From Deltaproteobacteria bacterium ADurb.Bin207 (lineage in GTDB: Bacteria > Myxococcota_A > Polyangia > Polyangiales > Polyangiaceae): a stretch of DNA of 64,000 nucleotides. The position numbers and the translations under genes were made by a program. Positions 1 through 9,425 of this stretch are shown in pieces. The first letter of the stretch is position 1, and every line of letters starts with the position of its first letter. The DNA lies in NCBI GenBank assembly GCA_002070115.1, contig MWCO01000006.1, positions 1-64,000 on the forward strand, read 5' to 3'. The notes under the pieces are model-generated. The model had not been told where the DNA came from. It saw only the letters and a list, made by a program, of their open reading frames with translations, and did no database searches.

Positions 1-544
1 GCGGCGATTTCATGTCCGCGCTCTCCCGCCATGGTCGACACCCAGAGGACCAGAATAATCACAAGAAAAAACAATAGATTACAACGAATTGACGCAGAAT
101 TTTTCTCCGGTTGTGGCATCAGGCAAGCTCGACATCACGCATGCCGTCGCGTCGTGACAATTGTCAAGCCAAGGGAAAACGGTGAAACGGCAGATGGTGC
201 GTAACACGAGGCAGAGAACACGGACACATATCGTGCCTAACCACCAAGCAATTCGCGAGACAAAGTACGACAAGGCAAGTGAGAAGCCACGGAAGCGGTT
301 CTTGGGTGCCGGTGTCGTCGTTCGGTTGACTGGTCTTGGGTGTGCGGCTATGGGAGCGGGTGGAGCGATGGGCTCCGTGTTGGTTCCGAATCCACAAAAA
401 GCCTTGTTTTCGTGCAAGCGCGGGACCACGTCACGTTCTTGATGAGAACCTCTTTCCTGTGACGGATTCATCGCGAATTCAATCTGAGGGTGAGAGGCTC
501 AACCGGTTCGTGCGCATCCTCTGACCATCGCTTAGGAGAGACAC
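1..544. other. Left flank, no convincing complete gene
   Basis: Open frames on both strands here have atypical composition and no recognisable motif. At the extreme left, the minus strand from about position 74 reads a short hydrophobic stretch (FFLVIILVLWV, then a small/polar tail) running off the window edge. It could be the signal peptide of a gene that continues to the left, with a TTG or GTG start, but no clear ribosome-binding site is seen. The right part should hold the pta promoter. A good Shine-Dalgarno (AGGAGAG, 534-540) sits just upstream of the pta ATG. Confidence 0.5.
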
Positions 545-2677
545 ATGGCAAGCAGCATTCTCGTTACGGCAACCCAGCGCGGCAGTGGCAAGAGCACTCT
601 TGCACTGGGATTGGTTCATCTGCTCGAGTCGACACTTTCTCGCGTTGGCTACTTCAAACCGATTGGGCAGCGGGGAATGGATGGGACGGATCCTGACGTA
701 CGTTTGATGAAAGATGCGTTGGGGCTCGAGTTTTCGCTCGAGGAGATGGTGCCTGTGACGATGGATCAGGTGCAGGAAGCGTTGAGCAACGGCACCTACG
801 ATCATTTGTTGGATACGATTTTGGAGGCGTACGAGAAGATCGCTTCGAAGTGCGATTTCGTGGTTTGCGAGGGGACGGACTACTTTGGCGCGATGTCCGC
901 GTTCGAATTCGACATCAACGCGGATATCTCGAAAAACCTTGGATCCCCTGTTCTTCTCGTGGCCAACGGTGACAATTGCGTGGGTCTTACCGATGATTGT
1001 GAGTGCGGTCCGTGCGATCAGATGATCCAAAACATCACGATGGTGAAGGAGAGTTTCGACGCCAAGGGATGTGAGATGTTCGGAGCGGTCATCAATCGCG
1101 CGGATCCGAAGTACGTCAAGACCATTCATGATGCCGCGGAGCCGTCGCTCAGGAAGATGGGGCTCAAGCTATTGGGCACGGTTCCTCGCACGGACATGCT
1201 GAGCAAGCTGCGAATCGAGGAGGTTGCGGCTGCCCTCAATGCCGAAGTCATAGCTGGTCAAGACCGGCTCAACGTAATCGTGCAAGAGGTCGCGGTTGCC
1301 GCCATGAGTGTAGAGAACGTTCTCGAGCGGATTCCGCGGGGAACCCTGGTGGTGGTGCCGGGCGATCGTGATGATGTGCTTCTGGGTCTGGCGGGGGCGT
1401 TTGCCTCTCCCGCGATTCCGGCACCCGCGGGGATCATCATGACCGGCGGGCTCGAACCGGGCAAAAACGTCAAACACGTGGTGCTCGACCTGACGGGTGG
1501 GCACATGCCACTGCTCAAAGTGCAGACCGGCACCTACGAAACCGCCATCTTGGTCAATCAGGTCAAGCCGAGCTTGCAAGCTCACCAAAAAATGCGCGTC
1601 GAACTCGTCAAAACCCTCGTCGAATCCAATATCGATGTGGAGCCTTTGATCGCACGAGCCTCCGTGCAACCTCGATCCCGTCGGGTGACACCCAAGCAAT
1701 TCATCCACCGCATGATGGATATTGCTCGTCGAGACAAAAAACACATCGTCCTGCCGGAAGGACACGAACCTCGTATCTTACGTGCAGCGCAAGTTCTGCT
1801 CGAGCGAGGCATCGTCAATCTCACGATCCTTGGCAACGAAGATGAGATTCAACGTGAGATTTCTCGCCAGGGGCTCAAGTTCAACGGCGATCTGCAAATC
1901 ATCAATCCAGCCACATCTGAACTGCGTGAACGATTCGCCAAGCGGTACATCGAATTGCGCTCGCCAAAGAAAACACCAACGTGGGAGCTTTCTTACGACC
2001 TCATGAACGATACGACGTACTTCAGTACGATGATGGTTCAGGAAGGGCTCGCGGATGGCATGGTATCGGGTTCCATCACGACGACCGCGGCCACCCTTCG
2101 TCCGGCACTCGAGTTCGTCAAAACCAAAGAAGGCTACTCCATCGCTTCGAGCGTGTTTTTCATGTGTTTACCCGAACAAGTGCTCGTGTATGGCGATTGC
2201 GCCGTGAATCCGAATCCGACCGCGCAGCAGCTTGCGGACATCGCCATCGCCAGCGCCGAGACAGCACAATCTTTCGATATCGAACCGTATGTGGCCATGC
2301 TTTCGTATTCCACGGGTTCGTCGGGCAGCGGTTCGGATGTGGACAAAGTGCGTGAAGCCACGGCGATCGTCAAAGAGCGCAATCCGGACTTGCTCGTGGA
2401 AGGACCCATCCAATACGACGCCGCGATTGATCCGACGGTCGCAAAGGCGAAGCTTCCGGGGAGCCGCGTCGCGGGAGCTGCCACCGTGTTCATTTTCCCG
2501 GATCTGAACTCCGGAAACAATACGTACAAAGCCGTACAGCGGGCAGCGAAAGCCATTGCCATAGGCCCGGTCATGCAAGGGCTCCGCAAACCCGTCAACG
2601 ACCTGAGCCGCGGCTGCTCCATCCCCGACATCATCAACACGGTTGCCATCACGGCCATTCAGGCTCAGAGGAGCTAA
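545..2677 (+). CDS. pta: Phosphate acetyltransferase, long form (BioD-like + DRTGG + PTA_PTB)
   Basis: Interconverts acetyl-CoA and acetyl phosphate in the cytoplasm. It is the first step of acetate overflow and substrate-level ATP formation with AckA. The 710-residue length is that of the long three-part Pta. Residues 1 to about 210 form a BioD-like P-loop region with GSGKST at 13-18, about 215-330 correspond to the DRTGG regulatory domain, and the catalytic PTA_PTB domain runs from about 382 (KKHIVLPEGHEPRILRAA) to the end, including SYSTGSSGSG near 585. The ATG at 545 is preceded by a strong AGGAGAG. The stop lies 6 bp before ackA, so the two genes form an operon. Confidence 0.97.
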   Translation: MASSILVTATQRGSGKSTLALGLVHLLESTLSRVGYFKPIGQRGMDGTDPDVRLMKDALGLEFSLEEMVPVTMDQVQEALSNGTYDHLLDTILEAYEKIASKCDFVVCEGTDYFGAMSAFEFDINADISKNLGSPVLLVANGDNCVGLTDDCECGPCDQMIQNITMVKESFDAKGCEMFGAVINRADPKYVKTIHDAAEPSLRKMGLKLLGTVPRTDMLSKLRIEEVAAALNAEVIAGQDRLNVIVQEVAVAAMSVENVLERIPRGTLVVVPGDRDDVLLGLAGAFASPAIPAPAGIIMTGGLEPGKNVKHVVLDLTGGHMPLLKVQTGTYETAILVNQVKPSLQAHQKMRVELVKTLVESNIDVEPLIARASVQPRSRRVTPKQFIHRMMDIARRDKKHIVLPEGHEPRILRAAQVLLERGIVNLTILGNEDEIQREISRQGLKFNGDLQIINPATSELRERFAKRYIELRSPKKTPTWELSYDLMNDTTYFSTMMVQEGLADGMVSGSITTTAATLRPALEFVKTKEGYSIASSVFFMCLPEQVLVYGDCAVNPNPTAQQLADIAIASAETAQSFDIEPYVAMLSYSTGSSGSGSDVDKVREATAIVKERNPDLLVEGPIQYDAAIDPTVAKAKLPGSRVAGAATVFIFPDLNSGNNTYKAVQRAAKAIAIGPVMQGLRKPVNDLSRGCSIPDIINTVAITAIQAQRS

Positions 2678-2683
2678 CCCACC

Positions 2684-3889
2684 ATGTCGCTCAAGGTTCT
2701 CGTTCTCAACTCTGGAAGCTCATCGATTAAATTCGAGCTTTTTGAAATGCCCTCCGAAAAACGACAGGCTCGGGGGTTGCTCGAAAAAATCGGTGAAGAA
2801 CAGAGCAAGCTCACCTACACCATCGGCGATAGCAAATACACCATCGACCAAAAAGTGGCGGACCACGGTCAAGGTTTGCGGCTCATCATCGATGCTCTTA
2901 CCGATCAGTCCAAGGGCGGCCTCAAGGATATCTCCGAAATCGGCGCCGTGGGCCATCGCGTGGTGCATGGGGGAGAAGCTTTTTCCGAAACCGTAATCAT
3001 CGATGACAAGGTGCAAAAGGCCGTGGAGGAGCATATTCAGCTCGCCCCATTGCACAATCCTCCCAACCTGCTCGGTATCAAAGTCGCCCGGGAACTGTTG
3101 CCGAACGTGCCGCAGGTCGCTGTATTCGATACGGCCTATCACCAGACCATGCCGGCCTACGCTTTCACCTACCCCATCCCTTATGAGCTGTACGAACAAC
3201 TTCGCGTTCGACGATACGGCTTTCACGGAACGTCGCATCGCTATGTGGCTGCCCGGGCCGCGAAAATTCTCGGACGTAAACTAGAGGAAACGAATCTCAT
3301 CACCGCGCATCTCGGAAACGGCGCGAGCATGACGGCCATCCAAAACGGCAAATCCATCGATACCACCATGGGGCTTACCCCCCTGGAAGGGCTCATCATG
3401 GGCACCCGATGCGGCGATATCGACCCCGCCATCATCGCTTTTCTCGCCCGTGTCAAAGACATGCCCGTCGCACAAATCGACAACCTGCTCAACAAAAAGA
3501 GCGGCATGCTCGGTGTCTCGGGTCTGTCCAACGACATGCGCTCGGTCGAACAAGCAGCCAACGAAGGCAATACGCGAGCGGCCCTCGCCCTCGAAATGTA
3601 CTGCTACCGCATCAAAAAATATGTTGGCGCCTACACGGCTGCCATCGGCAATGTCCACGCGCTTGTCTTCACCGCCGGCGTTGGCGAAAACAGCGATGTC
3701 GTGCGCGAACGCGTGTGTTCCAACCTCCAAAACATCGGTTACAAAATCGACGTGGAAAAAAATCGCGGTGTTCGCGGAAAAGAACTCGACATCGCCACGG
3801 CCGATTCCCCCATTCGTATCCTCATCATCCCCACGAATGAAGAGTTGATGATCGCTCAGGATACGTACGCCCTTACCGCGAAAAAATAA
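2684..3889 (+). CDS. ackA: Acetate kinase
   Basis: Transfers phosphate between acetyl phosphate and ADP to give acetate and ATP. The 401 residues match the family length. Visible signatures are LVLNSGSSSIKFELFE at the N terminus (ASKHA phosphate-binding motif), YGFHGTSHRYVA, the block TAHLGNGASMTAI, and VFTAGVGENSDVVRERVC near the C terminus. It follows pta by 6 bp with an AGGAG inside the end of pta, the classical pta-ackA operon. Acetyl phosphate, the shared intermediate, is also a chemical lysine-acetylating agent, of interest because a deacetylase-fold gene lies 1.3 kb downstream. Confidence 0.98.
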   Translation: MSLKVLVLNSGSSSIKFELFEMPSEKRQARGLLEKIGEEQSKLTYTIGDSKYTIDQKVADHGQGLRLIIDALTDQSKGGLKDISEIGAVGHRVVHGGEAFSETVIIDDKVQKAVEEHIQLAPLHNPPNLLGIKVARELLPNVPQVAVFDTAYHQTMPAYAFTYPIPYELYEQLRVRRYGFHGTSHRYVAARAAKILGRKLEETNLITAHLGNGASMTAIQNGKSIDTTMGLTPLEGLIMGTRCGDIDPAIIAFLARVKDMPVAQIDNLLNKKSGMLGVSGLSNDMRSVEQAANEGNTRAALALEMYCYRIKKYVGAYTAAIGNVHALVFTAGVGENSDVVRERVCSNLQNIGYKIDVEKNRGVRGKELDIATADSPIRILIIPTNEELMIAQDTYALTAKK

Positions 3890-4036
3890 TCCCCGTTTTC
3901 CGAATACCATCCCCCAAGTTCCACCCTATCGATGGGTGATGGCACGCCGTCGAACCATTCCCATTCGGCCATGGCCCTCCGACGAGACACCAACGTCCTT
4001 CTCGGATTCCATTCGGATTCAGGTAGATAAGGACGC

Positions 4037-4978
4037 TCAATTCGGAAGAACGAAGGAGGGATCGCAGGCGAAACGAATGCAGCTCGGTGAGTTCGTGCGC
4101 CATGCGGAAACGCTGTAGCCATCTTCACAGCGGGGAGGCTGAAGCGACGGGCAACCGAGGGTGCTCATGCAAACTTCCGGCAACAAGCAAAGGTTTACGT
4201 CGCGCGTGTAGGCCCAATCGGCGTCGGGTTCCGAACAAGCGGCAAGCTTATAGGCCGGACAGGGACCCACCGCATCGGCGATGTCGAGATAGACTTGGCT
4301 GGCATCGAGAAGGTATTCATAGCCGCCTGGGTATTTGTCGCCTTTTACGAATAACGCCGCAACGACCGCCTTATGGTGTTGGATGCGGTCGACCAGCCAA
4401 TCTTGATCCACGTGGGGACGCGCGGCCAAGGCTACCTGATAACCGCTAAATGCGTATTGTTGATTGGTGTTGAGCCGATGCGCGATCTCGTTAGGACACG
4501 GTGCGGTGAAGCATTGAATCGGCACATCGCGTGTTTCGGCTTGGAAATACACGTCCCCGGGCAGCGGTTTGACGCCGGGAAGACCTCGAAACGCCTGGTA
4601 CACCAACAATTTCCGCGTTCCGTGCTTGGCTTCTTTTTTTCCCAATCTGCCGCGAAGGATGAGTTCATCCGCGGGCGCGTCGGTCACCTTGCCGATGAGT
4701 TGTTCGTCGAATCCCGATGAACCGAAATCGAATCCGGAGACATATTGCTCACCAGACGATCGGTTGACGTCTTTGACCCAATATCCGCCGCATGAGGGCG
4801 CCGCACATTTTCGGTTGTCCTTACGCACGGTAACGAATGTCACGGCGTTGGTGGACAGATCCGCTTCCGTAGCATCGACCTGCTCGGAGGATAACTCGTC
4901 CGCAACGGTGTCCAGCGCGCAGCCGACAAGGCAAGAACCAAGGGATAAGTACATGAAAATACTTAGATATTTATTCAC
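4037..4978 (-). CDS. Cys-rich secreted lipoprotein, function unknown
   Basis: A 313-residue predicted lipoprotein. The N terminus is a signal peptide with lipobox LVGC (Cys20), followed by an acidic Ser/Thr/Asp linker. The mature part opens with FVTVRKDNRKCAAPSCGGYW, a pattern I associate from memory with lipoproteins recurring in myxobacteria (a DUF6748-like group, not checked). The last 80 residues hold many Cys (CPAYKLAAC, CMSTLGCPS, CIRFACD), suggesting disulfides in an exported protein. It converges on ackA and diverges from the deacetylase gene. No catalytic motif is seen. Confidence 0.75.
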   Translation of the reverse strand: MNKYLSIFMYLSLGSCLVGCALDTVADELSSEQVDATEADLSTNAVTFVTVRKDNRKCAAPSCGGYWVKDVNRSSGEQYVSGFDFGSSGFDEQLIGKVTDAPADELILRGRLGKKEAKHGTRKLLVYQAFRGLPGVKPLPGDVYFQAETRDVPIQCFTAPCPNEIAHRLNTNQQYAFSGYQVALAARPHVDQDWLVDRIQHHKAVVAALFVKGDKYPGGYEYLLDASQVYLDIADAVGPCPAYKLAACSEPDADWAYTRDVNLCLLPEVCMSTLGCPSLQPPRCEDGYSVSAWRTNSPSCIRFACDPSFVLPN

Positions 4979-5207
4979 GCTTTCTTCTCCGGATCAAAAC
5001 ACCTGGTGTGTGCATGTAGTATCGTTCTGCACCGATGTCTACCCGATTTCATCCAAGTAACTATTTCGTGTTTTCGTGGCAAAAGATCGGCACCCGTGGC
5101 GATTCGGGGAGTTGAATGGCTTTTTTTGACGGGGGACTTGGGCGACCATGGGGGTTGGAAAAGCCGTTGGGTGATATCGTCGCTTCTCCCTTTATCGACA
5201 ATACCTT

Positions 5208-6968
5208 ATGAAACAGCTTCGTTTTCGGAACTTACTCCGGCGTCACGTGGTGGGACGCCACACGGAGGTATGGCATCATCGTTCATTTCGTCTTCCCTTG
5301 AGTGCCGTGGGAGGGTTGACGGGATTCGAGCCGCGTCGAGCGGATCTGGTGCTTTGGTTTTTGGCCGACGCGTGGGCGATCGAGGAAGGAATGCTCGAGC
5401 GACCCAATCGGGTTCGTTATCGGGATTTGGCGCGTGTTCATACGCAGGAGTACTTGGAATCGTTGAGTCAGCCCCGAACGTTGGCACGAATATTTGCCGC
5501 GGATGAAACGGAGTTGCAGGTTGATGAGGTTCTGAAAACGATTCGATTCGCGTGTGGTGCGACGGTACAAGCGGCGCGAAGTCGACTTGTCCATGGTGGA
5601 ATTGCCCTGAATTTATTTGGGGGATTTCACCATGCGGCGCCGGATTCTGCGGGTGGTTTTTGTGCGGTCAACGATATTGCGGTGGCCACTGCAGTTCTTC
5701 GAAACGAAGGATTCCGTGGTCGGATCGTGGTCATCGATGTAGACGCGCATCCACCGGATGGTCTGGCAGCGTGTTTTCGTGGAGATTCTTCCGTTTGGGT
5801 GGGGTCCATTTCGGGAGAAAGTTGGGGTCCGCTCGAGGGGGTGGACGAAACGGTATTGCCTCGCGGCTCGGAGGATCGAACGTATTTATGTGCGTTGGAT
5901 CGTATGCTCAGCCGCATGCCCCGTGCTGACTTCGCATTCGTGATCGCGGGGGGAGACGTGGTCGCGGGAGACCGATTGGGTAAGCTCGCACTAACTCTCG
6001 AAGGAGCGCGTCGAAGGGATCGAATGGTGCTCGAAGCGCTTGGCCGGGTTCCATCGGTATGGACGGCCGGAGGGGGATATGGTCGGGAATCGTGGAAAGT
6101 GCTTGCGGGCACGGGGTTGATGCTGACTTGTCGGTCATCGACCGCCATTCCACCCAGCTATGACCCGATGCGCGCTCGTTATGGATGGGTCTCCACCAAG
6201 TTGAGTCGTGAACGACTCGAAGGCGCAGAGGAGTTGTCGGCCAAAGACCTGGAGGAAGCCTTGGGGCTTCGCCCTCCCGAACAACCTCGTTTGCTCGGTT
6301 TGTATACCGCGGAAGGGATTGAATACGCCCTGTCTCACTTCGGCATCATTCCTCATATACGACGCCTCGGTTTCGAACAGGTGCATGCGGCAATCGACGT
6401 GGTGGATATGGGAGACCGGGTTCGTGTGATGGGCAATGCCTTGGGAAAGCAGCACGTATTGGTCGAGTGCATGTTGGAGCGTCGACGTGTTGTCGAGCGG
6501 GATGTGCTGTATGTGCATTGGCTAGCGCTGTGCAATCCTCGGGCGCGGTTCAGTGAGAAGCGTCCGCAACTTCCTGGTCAAGAGGTTCCTGGACTGGGTC
6601 TTGCTCGCGAGATTGGATGGGCCTTGGCGCGCATTGCACGCCGTTTGGGCCTGGAAGGGGTAGCGTATCGGCCCGCGTGGTATCACACGGCCTATAGTGG
6701 GAGATACCACTTCGTTTTCGCGGATTCGAGGCGGCAGGGAAGGTTCGAAGCGATGCAGCGCGATCTTCGGGATATTCCGTTGATCGAGGTGACTCGCGCC
6801 GCGGCCGAAGGGCGATTGCGAAACCATGGTGAACGTTGCACGTGGGAAGCGGAGGAGATGGTGTTTTGGCTATTCGATAGTCCTTTGGATGAAAAGATCG
6901 TGGCCGAAGAACGAGCCAACGCACGGTTCACGATCGTGGCGTCCGAATGTGATAAACACGTCCCATGA
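5208..6968 (+). CDS. Arginase/HDAC-fold deacetylase with extra C-terminal domain
   Basis: Residues 1 to about 320 are a zinc-dependent deacetylase of the HDAC/AcuC/acetylpolyamine amidohydrolase superfamily. The catalytic set is complete: the HH pair (141-142) in GGFHHAAPDSAGGFCAVND, the metal-binding Asp179-x-His181 in VIDVDAHPPDG, a further Asp in IAGGDVVAGDRLG, and the GGGYG tyrosine. Deacetylation of protein lysines or small acetylated amines is inferred from the family; the substrate is not evident. Residues about 340-586 form a second domain I cannot name. It carries WHTAYSGRYHFVFADSRRQG-type sequence and no known catalytic motif. The length of 586 is much above the 340-380 of a bare deacetylase. 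Its stop overlaps the start of the cysteine synthase-CysRS gene (ATGA at 6965-6968), so the two are translationally coupled. Confidence 0.88.
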   Translation: MKQLRFRNLLRRHVVGRHTEVWHHRSFRLPLSAVGGLTGFEPRRADLVLWFLADAWAIEEGMLERPNRVRYRDLARVHTQEYLESLSQPRTLARIFAADETELQVDEVLKTIRFACGATVQAARSRLVHGGIALNLFGGFHHAAPDSAGGFCAVNDIAVATAVLRNEGFRGRIVVIDVDAHPPDGLAACFRGDSSVWVGSISGESWGPLEGVDETVLPRGSEDRTYLCALDRMLSRMPRADFAFVIAGGDVVAGDRLGKLALTLEGARRRDRMVLEALGRVPSVWTAGGGYGRESWKVLAGTGLMLTCRSSTAIPPSYDPMRARYGWVSTKLSRERLEGAEELSAKDLEEALGLRPPEQPRLLGLYTAEGIEYALSHFGIIPHIRRLGFEQVHAAIDVVDMGDRVRVMGNALGKQHVLVECMLERRRVVERDVLYVHWLALCNPRARFSEKRPQLPGQEVPGLGLAREIGWALARIARRLGLEGVAYRPAWYHTAYSGRYHFVFADSRRQGRFEAMQRDLRDIPLIEVTRAAAEGRLRNHGERCTWEAEEMVFWLFDSPLDEKIVAEERANARFTIVASECDKHVP

Positions 6969-9331
6969 CTGACGACACCACGCAACCACGGATGATTCCG
7001 CCTCGGGAAGGCGTTCTTGCGCGCATTGGCAATACCCCCTTGCTTCGTCTTCGCAGGATCAATCCCAACCCGAACGTCGAGATCTGGGTGAAGCTCGAAG
7101 GCAACAACCCGGGGGGTTCCATCAAAGACCGCACAGCGCTGTGGATGATCGAACAGGCGGAAAAGACTGGTGAATTGCATCCGGGCAAAACGATTATCGA
7201 GGCTACCTCCGGCAACACCGGTATCGGACTGGCGATGGTTGCCGCGGTGAAGGGCTATCGTCTGGTGCTTGCCATGAGCGAGGGCGCCTCGGTCGAACGA
7301 AGAAAAATCCTGGCCGCTTACGGCGCGGAGTTGCTGCTCACGCCCGCGGAAAAAAGCACGGATGGTGCGATCGAAGTGGCCTATGAGTTGGCAGCCCAAG
7401 AGCCGGATCGATACTTTCTCGCGGATCAATTCAACAATCCAGCCAACCCCCTCGCTCATTATGAAAGTACGGCACCGGAAATCTGGGAGCAAACAGGCGG
7501 GAGGATCACCCATTTTGTCGCGGCGGTCGGAACGACCGGAACCCTGATGGGTTGCTCACGTCGATTCCGACAGCTCAATCCGAAAATCCGCATCATTGGC
7601 GTCGAGCCCTATCTCGGCCACAAGATCCAGGGCCTGAAAAACCTAAAAGAGTCTTATGTTCCGGGCATTTACAACGCCGGGGCCCTCGATGAAAAAATCA
7701 ATGTCGACGATGATGCCGCATACGAAATGGCTCGTCGTCTCGCCCGTGAGGAAGGTTTGCTCGTAGGCATGAGCGCTGGTGCGGACGTTCACGTTGCCGT
7801 CGAACTTGCCAAACAGATGGAGTCGGGCGTCATCGTTACCATTTTATGTGATGGGGGAGAGCGATACCTCAGCACCACGCTTTTCCAAGTTGCCCAACCG
7901 GATGTCGTTCCTGCTCGCCTGTCGTTTCTCAACACGCTCAGTGGGCGTTACGAGCCTTTCGTTCCTCTGTCTTCCTCCGACGATGTGACGATGTATTCCT
8001 GTGGTCCCACCGTTCACCGACGACCTCATCTCGGGTTGCTTCGTCGCATGCTGGTCGATGATCTCGTGCGTCGTACGCTCGAACATGCTGGGTATCGCGT
8101 GCAGCATGTCGTGAGTGTGACGGATGTGGATGACAATACCGTGCAAGAGTCGGAGCGAACGGGAGAGCCGATGGCAGAGCTTTGCCGTCGCCATGAGCAG
8201 GGTTTTTTTGAGGATTTGGATGCGCTCAAGATATCGAGGGCGGATCAATACGTGCGGGCATCGGAGTCGGTCGATGCGATGATAGCGTTGACGCGCGAGT
8301 TGATGGACGCGGGGGTGGCGTATGAGAAGCTTCGCTCGGTGTATTTCAACATTGGTCGTGTGCCGTCGTATGGGGAGTTGTCGGGCAAAGATTTGGGCAA
8401 GATTCGGATGGGGGCGACGGTGGATTTGGAGCGGTACGACAAGAACGATCCACGGGATTTTACGCTGTTTCGTCGTTCGACCCTGGGAGAGCTTCGCAAG
8501 GGAGTGAGCTACAAGACCGAGTGGGGCAACGTACGTCCGAGCTGGCATGTCCAATGTTCAGCAATGGCGCGCGCGACACTCGGAGATCGATTCGATATCC
8601 ACATGGCGTCGGTCGAACTCGTTTTTCCTCATAATGAAAACGAGATCGCGCAGATCCGAGCGCTCACGGGCAAGCCTCAAGCGCAATTTTGGCTTCATAG
8701 CGAGTTGGTGCTCGTCAACGGTAAGAAGATGACACACGAGGAGGGTTGTGTGACGCTTCAAGACCTGATCGATCGAGGGTACTCGGCGCGAGAAATCCGG
8801 TTCTTCTTGCTTCGTCACCATTATCGGCAACCGGTATGGCTGACCGATGAACGTTTGGAGGAGGCGCGCGCGAGTTTGCGTCGTATCGATGAGTTCGTGA
8901 GCAACTTACAGGAGGTACGCACCGAAGGAGAGCATGTGGAAGAGGTGGCTGGTTGGGTCGTTGGGATGAAGGAGACATTTCGGGCGTCGCTGTACGATGA
9001 TGTCAATCTGCCCGCAGCGATTGCGGGGATTTTCCGTTTGATTCGTCAGGTCAATCACGTGATGGGTCAGGGCAAGCTTTGCGAAGCATGTGCGAAGTTG
9101 GTGCTGGAGGGCCTCACGGAAGTAGATCGCGTACTGTCGATTCTGCCTGCCTTGGAGCCTCAACAAGCGATTCCGCAGGAGATTGCATCGTTGCTCAAAG
9201 AGCGCGATGAGGCTCGAAGCAGGAAGGATTTTGCAAGAGCAGACGAGATTCGCGCGTTGTTGCAGGAGCGCGGCTGGGTGGTGGAGGATCGTGCCACAGG
9301 GTTGCGGGTTCGTCGTAAAGAAGACCGCTAA
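6965..9331 (+). CDS. Fused cysteine synthase and cysteinyl-tRNA synthetase
   Basis: One continuous 788-residue frame joins two enzymes. Residues 1 to about 310 are an O-acetylserine sulfhydrylase/CBS-type PLP enzyme: PLP Lys54 in NPGGSIKDR, the phosphate/sulfhydryl loop EATSGNTGIGLAM, and VGTTGTLMGCSR. Residues about 338-788 are class I cysteinyl-tRNA synthetase. Zinc ligands appear kept: Cys346 in SCGPTV, Cys in WHVQCSAM, His and Glu in FPHNENEIAQ. The C terminus has the usual ARADEIRALLQERGW helix. The HIGH motif is HLGL (355-358) and KMSKS is replaced by KMTHE (588-592), losing the second Lys. The protein could make cysteine and charge it on tRNA, or the synthetase half could do something else. 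It is coupled by ATGA to the deacetylase upstream. Confidence 0.93.
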   Translation: MTDDTTQPRMIPPREGVLARIGNTPLLRLRRINPNPNVEIWVKLEGNNPGGSIKDRTALWMIEQAEKTGELHPGKTIIEATSGNTGIGLAMVAAVKGYRLVLAMSEGASVERRKILAAYGAELLLTPAEKSTDGAIEVAYELAAQEPDRYFLADQFNNPANPLAHYESTAPEIWEQTGGRITHFVAAVGTTGTLMGCSRRFRQLNPKIRIIGVEPYLGHKIQGLKNLKESYVPGIYNAGALDEKINVDDDAAYEMARRLAREEGLLVGMSAGADVHVAVELAKQMESGVIVTILCDGGERYLSTTLFQVAQPDVVPARLSFLNTLSGRYEPFVPLSSSDDVTMYSCGPTVHRRPHLGLLRRMLVDDLVRRTLEHAGYRVQHVVSVTDVDDNTVQESERTGEPMAELCRRHEQGFFEDLDALKISRADQYVRASESVDAMIALTRELMDAGVAYEKLRSVYFNIGRVPSYGELSGKDLGKIRMGATVDLERYDKNDPRDFTLFRRSTLGELRKGVSYKTEWGNVRPSWHVQCSAMARATLGDRFDIHMASVELVFPHNENEIAQIRALTGKPQAQFWLHSELVLVNGKKMTHEEGCVTLQDLIDRGYSAREIRFFLLRHHYRQPVWLTDERLEEARASLRRIDEFVSNLQEVRTEGEHVEEVAGWVVGMKETFRASLYDDVNLPAAIAGIFRLIRQVNHVMGQGKLCEACAKLVLEGLTEVDRVLSILPALEPQQAIPQEIASLLKERDEARSRKDFARADEIRALLQERGWVVEDRATGLRVRRKEDR

Positions 9332-9425
9332 GACCTTGGCCGCCAGGACTCATCGTTGCGTGAGTGAGGGCGTCATGGGGCAAGCGAGTCGACTCGAGGG
9401 TGGACAGGTTTTAGGCTGAGGTTCG

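Noticed and set aside
79-471. Minus-strand 130-codon open frame and overlapping plus-strand frame near the left edge
   Set aside because: Both strands are open with atypical composition and no motif, signal peptide or RBS; likely chance frames.
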